14,140 nucleotides of DNA, taken from an uncultured Blautia sp. (lineage in GTDB: Bacteria > Bacillota > Clostridia > Lachnospirales > Lachnospiraceae). The notes beneath the pieces were generated by a model. That model did not search any database. It worked only from the letters and a program-made list of their open reading frames with translations, and was not told the DNA's origin. A program made the position numbers and the translations under genes. The stretch lies in the NCBI GenBank assembly GCA_938028845.1, contig CALIZJ010000041.1:1-14140 (forward strand). The letters are read 5' to 3'. Shown here piece by piece: positions 1 to 6,566 of this stretch (positions are counted from its first letter, which is position 1; each line of letters begins with the position of its first letter).

Positions 1-45
1 CTTTTCGGCCTGTGCCTTCTTTTTTTGAATTCTTTTTTTAGCCAT
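1..45 (-). CDS. Lysine-rich protein of unknown function, N-terminal 15 codons only
   Basis: The minus strand opens with ATG at 45-43 and reads MAKKRIQKKKAQAEK before leaving the window, so only the start is visible. A good ribosome binding site (GGAAGGAG, about 52-59) lies about six bases upstream, and a TTGACA/TAAGAT promoter sits further upstream at 169-197, which together argue that this is a real gene. The visible part is highly basic, with eight Lys or Arg in 15 residues, as in some small nucleic-acid-binding or ribosome-associated proteins and some phage-like hypotheticals. I do not recognise the family, and 15 residues are too few to assign one. It lies downstream of hisJ on the same strand but appears to have its own promoter. 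Confidence 0.6.
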   Translation of the reverse strand, partial: MAKKRIQKKKAQAEK

Positions 46-168
46 ATGTGTCTCCTTCCGATATAATTACGAAGATATTCCCTTGTATTTTATGCTTGTT
101 TTTAATTTGTGAAAAAGAAAGCTTTCCTGTGATTTTTAGTAGTGAAATCCTTCTCACAAATTATAATA

Positions 169-197
169 ATCTTACAAGCGGCAATAAGAAATGTCAA
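169..197 (-). promoter_or_regulatory. Promoter for the partial lysine-rich gene
   Basis: On the minus strand a perfect TTGACA (197-192) is followed after exactly 17 bases by TAAGAT (174-169), which matches the consensus -10 at four of six positions. Transcription would start near 162, giving a leader of about 115 bases before the ATG at 45. The leader is AT-rich and I see no riboswitch-like structure in it. Confidence 0.55.
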
Positions 198-214
198 GTA
201 TCCTCAAGGTATCC

Positions 215-272
215 GCCCCATGGGGCAGGGCTCCTGTTTATGATAGCTTTTCTGCTTTATAAAGGCAGAAAA
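215..272. other. Two inverted repeats just downstream of hisJ
   Basis: GCCCCATGGGGC at 215-226 is a perfect 12-bp palindrome. A second inverted repeat pairs TTTTCTGC (248-255) with GCAGAAAA (265-272) around a short TTTATAAA-type loop and overlaps the hisJ stop codon at 257-259. Neither is followed by a clear T-run on the minus strand, so they are at best weak terminators or 3'-end stabilisers for hisJ. Elsewhere the stretch 46-256 holds only the promoter and leader of the left-edge gene. Confidence 0.3.
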
Positions 273-1075
273 ACAGGGGTGCGGGACTGGAAAACCGTAT
301 AATGCCGAAAGCCGCATTGGGTAAGCACTTCTGCGGCTTTGGAAAAGGCACAGGCGATTTTATCCGGTGTATGGGCATCAGCGCCTATGGTAATGATCTC
401 GCCGCCCAGTTCCCGGTAACGGCGGATAACAGCCGTGGAAGGATTTGGCTCTCCAAGGCCATAATGATATCCGCCGGTATTTAATTCAATGCCAATTCCT
501 TTTGCAATCAGAGAACGTAAAATTTCATCCAGAATGTCTTGGTATGCCTGGTAAGAATAGTTTTTGTTTTGGTTAGGACCATAACGGACTACATAATCGA
601 TATGGCCGTACACATCCATTTCAGAAAAAACATTTATATTTTCAAGAATAGATTCAAAATATTCTCTGTATGCCGCTTTTTCATCACGTCCTGCAAAATA
701 ATCCGGATAGTAGGGATCTTTTCCATGAACGACATGGGAGGAACCAATGACAAAATCAAAAGGATATTCTTTTATAAGGCTGGAAAAATAGGTCCCTAAA
801 TGTGGCTGCAGCCCCAATTCGATCCCAAAGCGGACAGAAATCCTGTCTTTATACTTTTCTTTTAATCGAAAAAGTTCTTTCCGGTAAGCCGGAATATCCA
901 GAGAAAATTCCAGGTCATCTAAAGTAGGGGGATAATCCGGATCGAGATGCTCCGTAAAGCACACCCCTTTTAAACCCTGGGAAATAGCCCTGTTTATCAT
1001 ATCTTCCATAGGGGTACTGCTGTCTGCAGAAAAGAAACTGTGCATGTGACAGTCCCATAAAATAGTGTTGGTCAT
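257..1075 (-). CDS. hisJ: Histidinol-phosphatase, PHP family (HisJ type)
   Basis: The 272-residue product matches the PHP-type histidinol-phosphatase, which hydrolyses L-histidinol phosphate to histidinol in histidine biosynthesis in the cytoplasm. The metal-binding residues of the PHP barrel are visible in order: His10 and His12 in DCHMHS, His43 in TEHLD, Glu86 in GIELG, His114 in GSSHVVHG, His158 in GHIDYV, and Asp233/His235 in GADAH. The length is normal for the family (about 260-280). ATG at 1075 is preceded by AGGAGA at good spacing. The gene stands alone, away from other his genes, and is transcribed divergently from gap. Other PHP-family phosphoesterases look similar, so the exact substrate is inferred from overall resemblance, especially the GIELGLQPH and GSSHVVHG segments, rather than proved. 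Confidence 0.85.
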   Translation of the reverse strand: MTNTILWDCHMHSFFSADSSTPMEDMINRAISQGLKGVCFTEHLDPDYPPTLDDLEFSLDIPAYRKELFRLKEKYKDRISVRFGIELGLQPHLGTYFSSLIKEYPFDFVIGSSHVVHGKDPYYPDYFAGRDEKAAYREYFESILENINVFSEMDVYGHIDYVVRYGPNQNKNYSYQAYQDILDEILRSLIAKGIGIELNTGGYHYGLGEPNPSTAVIRRYRELGGEIITIGADAHTPDKIACAFSKAAEVLTQCGFRHYTVFQSRTPVFLPL

Positions 1076-1116
1076 AATAGATTCTCCTAAAAGTATTTTC
1101 TTGTTCAGACAAGCTT

Positions 1117-1145
1117 ATTATACCTCAATTTTGGTGTTTTGGAAG
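1117..1145 (-). promoter_or_regulatory. Promoter for hisJ
   Basis: On the minus strand a perfect TATAAT (1122-1117) lies 17 bases after CTTCCA (1145-1140), a weak -35 that matches consensus at three of six positions. Transcription would start near 1110, inside a small inverted repeat CTTGT/ACAAG at 1100-1113. It sits back to back with the gap promoter, the two -35 boxes being about 18 bases apart. Confidence 0.5.
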
Positions 1146-1163
1146 GTTTTTTATAAAATAGTC

Positions 1164-1192
1164 TTGAATTATTGGCGAAAATTGGGTACAAT
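1164..1192 (+). promoter_or_regulatory. Promoter for gap
   Basis: TTGAAT (1164-1169), a 17-base spacer and TACAAT (1187-1192) form a near-consensus promoter. The start would be about 1199, leaving a leader of roughly 70 bases before the gap ATG at 1269. A second TATAAT at 1233-1238 lacks a recognisable -35 box. Confidence 0.65.
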
Positions 1193-1268
1193 ACCAGATA
1201 GGTTAACGTGACTTCAAAAGATGAGGAAGCGTTATAATTTACCACTTATTTCATAGGAGGAATTTATC

Positions 1269-2288
1269 ATGGCAGTAAAAGTTGCAATCAATGGTTTTGG
1301 ACGTATCGGACGTCTTGCTTTCCGTCAGATGTTCGGAGCAGAAGGATTTGAAATCGTAGCTATTAACGATTTAACATCTCCGAAGATGCTGGCTCACTTA
1401 TTAAAATATGACTCTACTCAGGGAAGATACGCTCTGTGTGACAAAGTTTCCGCTGGCGAAGACTCCATCACAGTAGACGGAAAAGAAATCAAAATTTATG
1501 CAAAGGCTAACGCTGCTGAACTTCCATGGGGAGAAATCGGCGTAGACGTAGTTCTTGAGTGCACAGGTTTCTACACCTCCAAGGATAAAGCTCAGGCTCA
1601 CATCGATGCAGGCGCTAAACACGTTATCATTTCCGCTCCTGCTGGAAACGACCTGAAGACAATCGTTTACAATGTAAATCATGAAGGTCTGACAAGCGAA
1701 GACAAGATTATCTCCGCTGCGTCCTGTACAACAAACTGCCTTGCTCCAATGGCAAAAGCATTAAATGATCTTGCACCGATCAAATCCGGTATCATGTGCA
1801 CCATCCACGCTTACACAGGCGATCAGATGACACTTGACGGACCGCAGAGAAAAGGCGATCTGAGAAGATCCCGTGCAGCAGCAGTTAACATCGTTCCGAA
1901 CAGCACAGGTGCTGCAAAGGCTATCGGCCTTGTTATTCCTGAACTGAACGGCAAACTCATCGGCGCTGCTCAGCGTGTTCCTACTCCTACAGGTTCCACT
2001 ACTATCCTTACAGCAGTTGTTGAAGGAAATGTAACAAAAGAGCAGATCAATGCCGCTATGAAAGCTGCTTCCAACGAGTCCTTCGGATACAACGAAGACG
2101 AGATCGTTTCCAGCGATATCGTAGGAATGACCTATGGCTCCCTGTTCGATGCTACCCAGACAATGGTTCTTCCATTAGACAACGGCACCACACAGGTACA
2201 GGTAGTTTCCTGGTATGACAACGAAAACTCCTATACAAGCCAGATGGTTCGTACTATCAAACACTTCGGAAAACTGCTTAACGCTTAA
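1269..2288 (+). CDS. gap: Type I glyceraldehyde-3-phosphate dehydrogenase (NAD-dependent)
   Basis: The 339-residue protein oxidises and phosphorylates glyceraldehyde 3-phosphate to 1,3-bisphosphoglycerate with NAD in glycolysis. The N-terminal Rossmann motif INGFGRIGR (about 7-15) is followed by Asp34 in AINDL, the residue that favours NAD over NADP. The catalytic cysteine is Cys153 in SAASCTTNC, and His180 in CTIHAYTGDQ is the catalytic base. The RRSRAAAVNIVP and WYDNENSY segments are family signatures. Length is normal. AGGAGG (1255-1260) lies eight bases before the ATG. Codon use is strongly biased, as expected for a very highly expressed enzyme. It is the first gene of a gap-pgk-tpiA block, but a strong terminator-like hairpin follows it directly, so gap may be made in excess over pgk and tpiA. 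Confidence 0.98.
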   Translation: MAVKVAINGFGRIGRLAFRQMFGAEGFEIVAINDLTSPKMLAHLLKYDSTQGRYALCDKVSAGEDSITVDGKEIKIYAKANAAELPWGEIGVDVVLECTGFYTSKDKAQAHIDAGAKHVIISAPAGNDLKTIVYNVNHEGLTSEDKIISAASCTTNCLAPMAKALNDLAPIKSGIMCTIHAYTGDQMTLDGPQRKGDLRRSRAAAVNIVPNSTGAAKAIGLVIPELNGKLIGAAQRVPTPTGSTTILTAVVEGNVTKEQINAAMKAASNESFGYNEDEIVSSDIVGMTYGSLFDATQTMVLPLDNGTTQVQVVSWYDNENSYTSQMVRTIKHFGKLLNA

Positions 2289-2317
2289 TCCGAATTTGAT
2301 AGAGGCATAGACTCACC

Positions 2318-2355
2318 AGGGGTCCGGTCTGACAAGGACCGGACCCCTAATTTTT
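2318..2355 (+). terminator. Strong intrinsic terminator or attenuating hairpin between gap and pgk
   Basis: AGGGGTCCGGTC (2318-2329) pairs perfectly over 12 bp with GACCGGACCCCT (2337-2348) around a 7-base loop. AA and a run of five T follow (2351-2355). This is a canonical intrinsic terminator placed 29 bases after the gap stop and 20 bases before the pgk ATG. I see no convincing promoter between it and pgk, so pgk-tpiA expression probably depends on read-through. Confidence 0.85.
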
Positions 2356-2375
2356 ATTAAAAAGGAGGCATAATC

Positions 2376-3569
2376 ATGCTTAATAAAAAATCCGTTGATG
2401 ATATCAATGTAAAAGGAAAAAGAGTCCTTGTAAGATGCGATTTTAATGTTCCTCTTCAGGATGGAAAAATTACAGATGAGAACCGTCTTGTGGCAGCGCT
2501 TCCTACTATTAAAAAATTGATCGCAGACGGCGGAAAGGTTATCCTTTGCTCTCATTTAGGAAAGCCCAAGGGAGAACCGAAACCGGAATTGTCTCTGGCT
2601 CCTGTTGCTGTACGTCTTTCTGAGTTATTAGGCCAGGAAGTAAAATTCGCGGCAGATCCTGAGGTTGTAGGACCAAACGCAAAAGCAGCAGTAGAGGCTA
2701 TGAAAGACGGAGATGTGATCTTACTGGAAAATACCCGCTACCGCATCGAAGAGACAAAGAACGGCGATGAATTCAGCAAAGAGCTGGCATCCCTGTGTGA
2801 TGTATTCGTAAATGATGCGTTCGGTACCGCTCACAGAGCACACTGCTCTAATGTCGGCGTTACAAAATATGTAGATACAGCAGTGGTTGGATATTTAATG
2901 CAGAAAGAAATCGATTTCTTAGGAAACGCAGTAAATAATCCGGAAAGACCATTCGTAGCTATTCTTGGCGGCGCGAAGGTTTCCAGCAAGATTTCCGTAA
3001 TTAATAACCTTTTGGATAAGGTAGATGTACTGATCATCGGCGGCGGTATGGCTTATACTTTTGCAAAGGCTCACGGAGGAAAGATCGGAGTATCTCTCTG
3101 CGAGGATGATTATCTGGATTATGCCCTTGAAATGGAGAAAAAGGCAGCAGACAGAGGCGTTAAGCTTCTTCTCCCTGTAGATAACCGTATCGGCGATTCC
3201 TTCTCCAACGACTGCAATAAACAGATTGTTCCTACCGGTGAAATCCCGGACGGCTGGGAGGGACTGGATATCGGACCTGAAACAGAAAAGCTTTTCTGTG
3301 ACGCTGTAAAAGACGCAAAGACTGTAGTATGGAACGGACCGATGGGCTGCTTCGAAATGCCGAATTTTGCTCACGGTACAGAAGCTGTTGCCAAAGCTTT
3401 GGCAGAAACTGATGCGACTACCATCATCGGCGGCGGTGATTCCGCAGCAGCAGTAAATATCCTTGGTTATGGGGACAAGATGACCCATATTTCCACAGGC
3501 GGCGGCGCATCCCTTGAATTCCTGGAAGGCAAAGAACTCCCAGGTGTAGCAGCAGCTAACGATAAGTAG
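2376..3569 (+). CDS. pgk: Phosphoglycerate kinase
   Basis: This cytoplasmic monomeric glycolytic kinase transfers the acyl phosphate of 1,3-bisphosphoglycerate to ADP, making ATP and 3-phosphoglycerate. The 397-residue length is typical. The N-terminal substrate domain shows RVLVRCDFNVP (16-26), HLGKPKG (60-66), Arg121 in ENTRYR and Arg154 in TAHRAH. The C-terminal nucleotide domain shows GGAKVSSK (198-205) with Lys201, IGGGMAYTF (221-229), WNGPMGCFE (319-327) and GGGDSAAA (352-359). AAGGAGG lies eight bases before the ATG. The final AAG codon and TAG stop are part of a 28-bp sequence repeated 125 bases downstream, so the gene's end is embedded in the left border of the intergenic repeat element. 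Confidence 0.98.
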   Translation: MLNKKSVDDINVKGKRVLVRCDFNVPLQDGKITDENRLVAALPTIKKLIADGGKVILCSHLGKPKGEPKPELSLAPVAVRLSELLGQEVKFAADPEVVGPNAKAAVEAMKDGDVILLENTRYRIEETKNGDEFSKELASLCDVFVNDAFGTAHRAHCSNVGVTKYVDTAVVGYLMQKEIDFLGNAVNNPERPFVAILGGAKVSSKISVINNLLDKVDVLIIGGGMAYTFAKAHGGKIGVSLCEDDYLDYALEMEKKAADRGVKLLLPVDNRIGDSFSNDCNKQIVPTGEIPDGWEGLDIGPETEKLFCDAVKDAKTVVWNGPMGCFEMPNFAHGTEAVAKALAETDATTIIGGGDSAAAVNILGYGDKMTHISTGGGASLEFLEGKELPGVAAANDK

Positions 3570-3715
3570 AGCACTTAATGAAAGCAAGCCCAAAGGCGCA
3601 GCTTGAATTTAGTGCGAACTTAGCTCGAAGGAACTTAATGAGCGCGAGCTAAGGGCGAAGAGCGAATTTAGTGAATCGAGCTTCCTTTAAGTAGAGCACT
3701 TAATGAAAGCAAGCC
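3563..3715. repeat. pgk-tpiA intergenic tandem hairpin repeat flanked by 28-bp direct repeats
   Basis: The same 28 bases occur at 3563-3590 and 3688-3715, offset by 125. The first copy includes the last pgk codon and stop. Between and within them is a reiterated unit of about 60 bases: CTTAATGA starts at 3574, 3634 and 3698, and GAATTTAGTG at 3605 and 3664, giving two full units and a truncated third. Each unit can fold, because its left end (GCACT at 3571) is complementary to its right end (AGTGC at 3611-3615). CTTAGCTCG (3619-3627) pairs perfectly with CGAGCTAAG (3645-3653), and AGCTCGA (3622-3628) can alternatively pair with TCGAGCT (3676-3682). No open reading frame or T-run terminator is present. 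It resembles a small non-coding intergenic repeat of the REP or MITE kind, but I cannot name a family. Confidence 0.75.
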
Positions 3716-3739
3716 AATATATAGAAGGAGAATAAAAAA

Positions 3740-4492
3740 ATGGCAAGAAAGAAAATCATCGCTGGTAACTGGAAAATGAACATGACACCAAGCGAAGCAG
3801 TAAAATTAGTAGAGACTTTAAAACCACTCGTAGTAAATGACGAAGTAGACGTAGTATTCTGTGTGCCGGCTATTGACATCATTCCGGTTATGGAAGCAGT
3901 AAAAGGAACAAACATCCAGGTTGGCGCAGAAAACATGTACTACGAAGAAAAGGGTGCATACACAGGAGAAATCTCTCCGGCAATGCTTACAGATGTAGGC
4001 GTAAAATATGTAGTTCTGGGACATTCTGAGAGAAGAGAATACTTCGCAGAGACAGATGAAAGCGTAAACAAGAAAATGCTGAAAGCTTTTGAGCATGGAA
4101 TCACTCCGATCATGTGCTGCGGAGAATCTCTCACACAGAGAGAGCAGGGTGTGACCATGGACTTCATCCGTCAGCAGGTTAAGATTGGTTTCCAGGGCGT
4201 TACCGCAGACCAGGCAAAGACAGCTGTGATCGCTTACGAGCCGATCTGGGCTATCGGAACCGGAAAGACTGCTACCACTGAGCAGGCGCAGGAAGTATGC
4301 GAAGGCATCCGTGCATGCATCGCAGAAATCTACGATGAGGCTACTGCAGAAGCTATCCGTATCCAGTACGGCGGATCTGTAAATCCGGCAACAGCACCGG
4401 ATCTGTTCGCTCAGAAAGATATCGATGGCGGACTTGTAGGCGGCGCTTCTTTAAAAGCTGATTTTGGCGCGATCGTAAATTACAAGAAATAA
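3740..4492 (+). CDS. tpiA: Triose-phosphate isomerase
   Basis: This TIM-barrel enzyme interconverts dihydroxyacetone phosphate and glyceraldehyde 3-phosphate in glycolysis. The 250 residues are full length. Asn10 and Lys12 in AGNWKMN bind substrate, His95 in LGHSERRE is the catalytic electrophile and Glu167 in AYEPIWAIGTGK is the catalytic base. The phosphate-gripping loop 6 follows at about 171-177, and GGSV (211-214) and GGASL (234-238) complete the phosphate site. The ATG is preceded by GAAGGAG (3724-3730) with nine bases of spacing. It is the last gene of the gap-pgk-tpiA block, separated from pgk by the repeat element, and ends just before a bidirectional terminator. Confidence 0.98.
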   Translation: MARKKIIAGNWKMNMTPSEAVKLVETLKPLVVNDEVDVVFCVPAIDIIPVMEAVKGTNIQVGAENMYYEEKGAYTGEISPAMLTDVGVKYVVLGHSERREYFAETDESVNKKMLKAFEHGITPIMCCGESLTQREQGVTMDFIRQQVKIGFQGVTADQAKTAVIAYEPIWAIGTGKTATTEQAQEVCEGIRACIAEIYDEATAEAIRIQYGGSVNPATAPDLFAQKDIDGGLVGGASLKADFGAIVNYKK

Positions 4493-4508
4493 TTTAATTC
4501 TAATAAAG

Positions 4509-4554
4509 AAAATCCCCTCATGGGCTTTAAGAAAGCTATGAGGGGATTTTTTTT
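4509..4554. terminator. Bidirectional terminator between tpiA and sdaAA
   Basis: AAAATCCCCTCAT (4509-4521) pairs perfectly with ATGAGGGGATTTT (4538-4550), and T-runs lie on both sides: eight T (4547-4554) for the tpiA direction and TTTTCTTTATTA for the sdaAA direction. An inner GCTTT/AAAGC pairing can extend the fold. The TAG stop and last three codons of sdaAA lie inside the right arm. Confidence 0.9.
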
Positions 4555-5429
4555 CCAAAAACTTTTTCACAAAGGCGCTTCCCGGTAGGGGTAGCGGCAA
4601 GGCCTCCTTCCCCGGTTTCCCGGAGGGCGGCGGGCATTGCGTCTCCCACCTTTTTCATGGTTACGATAACTTCATCGGCGGGAATCGCGCTTTTTATTCC
4701 TGCCAGGGCAAGTTCAGCGGCGACAAAGGCGCCGGCTACCCCGGAGGCATTGCGTTTAATGCAGGGAATCTCTACCAGTCCGGCCACAGGATCGCAGACC
4801 AGTCCTAAGATATTCTTTAGCGCAATGGCAACAGCCGCGTCTACCATGGCAGGAGTTCCGCCGGCAAGTTCCACAATGGCTCCTGCTGCCATTGCAGAGG
4901 CAGAACCGCACTCTGCCTGGCATCCTCCTTCTGCCCCGGCAAGAGAGGCATTAGCTGCGATTACCATACCGATGGCGGAAGCGGTAAAAAGGGACATGAC
5001 GCAGGATTCTTCCGAGAGTCCTTTTTCTTCCTGTATCGTAAGAACCGCAGCCGGAAGGATTCCGCAGCTTCCGGCAGTGGGGGCTGCAACGATGCGGCCC
5101 ATAGCCGCGTTCAGTTCAGAAACAGCAAGGGCACGGTAGAGAGCGCCTCCCAGGAGAGAACCGGTAAGATTTGTTCCTTTTTCTACTGCCAGGCGCATTT
5201 TATAGGCGTCTCCTCCTGTAAGACCGCTGGTACTCTTTAAATCCGGTGCACAGCCTGGCTGTATGCAGGAGGCCATGACCTTATAGTTTTCTTTCATTTT
5301 TTCATACACTTCTAAAGTGGAAAGCTCCATTTGTTCTGCCTGCTGGGACAGAACGATATCGGAAATTCTGCAGTTTTCTTTTTGTGCGAGTTTGATTAAT
5401 TCATCAAGGGAATGGTAACTGATATCCAT
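4536..5429 (-). CDS. sdaAA: L-serine dehydratase, iron-sulfur-dependent, alpha subunit
   Basis: Together with the beta subunit this oxygen-sensitive enzyme deaminates L-serine to pyruvate and ammonia, using a [4Fe-4S] cluster rather than pyridoxal phosphate. The start is ATG at 5429 (MDISYHSLDEL), chosen because AAGGAGA lies about six bases upstream; the open frame extends nine codons further without a ribosome site. The 297 residues show the family's conserved segments: CIQPGCAPDLK (55-65), SGLTGGDAYK (68-77), PTAGSCGILPA (117-127), GGCQAECGSASAMAAG (168-183) and CDPVAGLVEIPC (212-223). Cysteines in the last three segments are the expected cluster ligands and active-site residues. It follows sdaAB on the same strand after a 110-base gap, the usual two-gene order. 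The 3' end overlaps the terminator shared with tpiA. Confidence 0.95.
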   Translation of the reverse strand: MDISYHSLDELIKLAQKENCRISDIVLSQQAEQMELSTLEVYEKMKENYKVMASCIQPGCAPDLKSTSGLTGGDAYKMRLAVEKGTNLTGSLLGGALYRALAVSELNAAMGRIVAAPTAGSCGILPAAVLTIQEEKGLSEESCVMSLFTASAIGMVIAANASLAGAEGGCQAECGSASAMAAGAIVELAGGTPAMVDAAVAIALKNILGLVCDPVAGLVEIPCIKRNASGVAGAFVAAELALAGIKSAIPADEVIVTMKKVGDAMPAALRETGEGGLAATPTGKRLCEKVFGKKIPS

Positions 5430-5539
5430 TTTTAGTCTCCTTTTTTGCCCTGACAAGCAGTCTTATTGCGGGCTGTTATTAAGTAAGAGGATTTATTTTT
5501 AGCTGCAAAGCTTTTCCTTTGCCGGATTTTGTCCAAGGG

Positions 5540-6199
5540 TTAAATGGGCCGCAGCATGGTGCTTGTATAAATATTAGGAAGCTCCTGGATTTCTTCATTT
5601 AACTGGAGATTATAGGAACCGTCTATTTCTATGGTCATAACAGCCTGCCCGCCTTTCTTTTTTCGGGCAAGACGGAAATTACAGATATTGACCCCGTAAT
5701 CTGCCATAAGTTCTGTAACTGCTGCGATCGTTCCGGGGGCATCCTTATGAAGGACGATCAAAGAGGTATGCTGCCCGGTCAAAGAAACGTCCATTCCGTT
5801 TATTCTGGTGATAAGTATATTTCCGCCTCCGATGCTGCTTCCGCGCAGACTGACTTGGTGTCCGTCGGCGCTGGTGAGCACCAGCTCTGCAGTGTTTGGA
5901 TGAGCGTCCGGGATCTCACCTGTGAGAATTTCAATCTCTAATCCTTTTTCTTTGGCCAGATCCAGAGAGAAGCGGATTCTCTCGTCATCTGTTTTCATTC
6001 CAAGAATTCCGGCAATAACCGCCTTGTCCGTTCCATGTCCTTTGTAAGTTTTTGCAAAGGAGCCGTGAAACAGGATCCTGGCATGGACTGGTTCTGTTCC
6101 TAAAAGTGCGCGTGTAATGAGACCGATCCGCACAGCACCGGCAGTATGGGAACTGGAAGGCCCGATCATTACGGGACCTAAAATATCAAAGACGTTCAT
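5540..6199 (-). CDS. sdaAB: L-serine dehydratase, iron-sulfur-dependent, beta subunit
   Basis: This is the partner of the alpha subunit in the two-chain bacterial serine dehydratase. ATG at 6199 (MNVFDILGPVMIGPSSSHTAG) is the start: AGGAGG lies about ten bases upstream and the family begins exactly with this segment. The open frame runs 93 codons further upstream, but that extension reads antisense through a PAP2 gene relic and looks non-coding. The 219 residues have an N-terminal beta-chain domain with the conserved PSSSHTAGAVRIG (14-26), FHGSFAKTYKGHGTD (44-58) and SSIGGGNI (121-128) segments. A C-terminal ACT domain (about 147-219, beginning IVLHKDAPGTIAAV) probably binds an amino acid such as serine. 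In the 110 bases to sdaAA a small hairpin (GCAAAG/CTTTGC, 5505-5522) lacks a T-run, so the two genes are probably co-transcribed. Confidence 0.95.
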   Translation of the reverse strand: MNVFDILGPVMIGPSSSHTAGAVRIGLITRALLGTEPVHARILFHGSFAKTYKGHGTDKAVIAGILGMKTDDERIRFSLDLAKEKGLEIEILTGEIPDAHPNTAELVLTSADGHQVSLRGSSIGGGNILITRINGMDVSLTGQHTSLIVLHKDAPGTIAAVTELMADYGVNICNFRLARKKKGGQAVMTIEIDGSYNLQLNEEIQELPNIYTSTMLRPI

Positions 6200-6307
6200 A
6201 TTGCTTTTACCTCCTGTTAATTTGGGTCTGCTGTCCGGCAGTATTTGCCTATGTTTTGTTCTCTCTGGCTGAATAGGAAGCATCGCCGGCATGTTTGGAA
6301 TACTTTC

Positions 6308-6336
6308 ATTGTGCAGGTTTTTGGGGGAAATGTCAA
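6308..6336 (-). promoter_or_regulatory. Promoter for sdaAB-sdaAA
   Basis: On the minus strand a perfect TTGACA (6336-6331) is followed after 17 bases by CACAAT (6313-6308), which matches the -10 consensus at four of six positions. Transcription would start near 6301, giving a leader of about 100 bases to the sdaAB ATG. The promoter lies inside the PAP2 relic. Confidence 0.55.
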
Positions 6337-6471
6337 GGGGGAGGAGACGGTATCTGTATGTCCATTTCCCTACGGATATTTTGGGCGGAATTGTCGTAGG
6401 AATCTGTAGCGGGATTTTGGCATATTGGATTTTGAAAAACATCTTTTTTCGGCAAATTCCAAAAGGTCCGC

Positions 6472-6500
6472 TTGACAAATTTTTCGTTCTGCCCTACCAT
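6472..6500 (+). promoter_or_regulatory. Promoter for hom
   Basis: TTGACA (6472-6477), a 17-base spacer and TACCAT (6495-6500) form a good promoter, with a start near 6507 and a leader of about 60 bases. It overlaps the last codons of the PAP2 relic. A small CCGC/GCGG hairpin (6532-6543) lies before the ribosome site. Confidence 0.65.
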
Positions 6501-6566
6501 TAAAACATTAATGAACTTATTACCAATACAGCCGCAAACGCGGTGCGAAAGAGAGGAGCTATCCAG

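Larger units (their letters stand above)
6231..6503 (+). pseudogene. Relic of a PAP2-family membrane phosphatase (C-terminal fragment)
   Basis: One plus-strand frame encodes a run recognisable as the C-terminal end of a PAP2 (undecaprenyl-diphosphatase or lipid phosphatase type) protein: YLYVHFPTDILGGIVVG from about 6351, then a hydrophobic helix and a basic tail ending at TAA 6501-6503. His and Asp of the third PAP2 motif (Ser-Arg-x5-His-x3-Asp) are present at residues 25 and 29 counted from ATG 6291, and Arg19 fits, but the Ser position is Arg. The first two motifs (Lys-x6-Arg-Pro and Pro-Ser-Gly-His) are absent. An in-frame TGA lies at 6270-6272, with weak hydrophobic similarity continuing upstream to about 6231. 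There is no ribosome site before ATG 6291, and 70 codons is far below the usual 150-220. I read it as the surviving tail of a gene truncated when the sda genes arrived. The left limit is approximate. Confidence 0.6.

Noticed and set aside
2919..3593. 224-codon minus-strand frame opposite pgk
   Set aside because: Antisense shadow of a strongly codon-biased gene, without a ribosome site or recognisable domain.
3688..3739. Separate promoter for tpiA using TATATA at 3718-3723
   Set aside because: The -35 position reads GCACTT, and the box merges with the ribosome site region; not supported.
4657..5139. 160-codon plus-strand frame, Ala/Ser/Pro-rich
   Set aside because: It is the antisense shadow of sdaAA; it has no ribosome site and its composition is that expected opposite an Ala/Gly-rich gene.
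6200..6478. 93-codon N-terminal extension of sdaAB on the minus strand
   Set aside because: The family starts at MNVFDILGPV, an AGGAGG site precedes that ATG, and the extension is the antisense of the PAP2 relic and overlaps the likely promoter.
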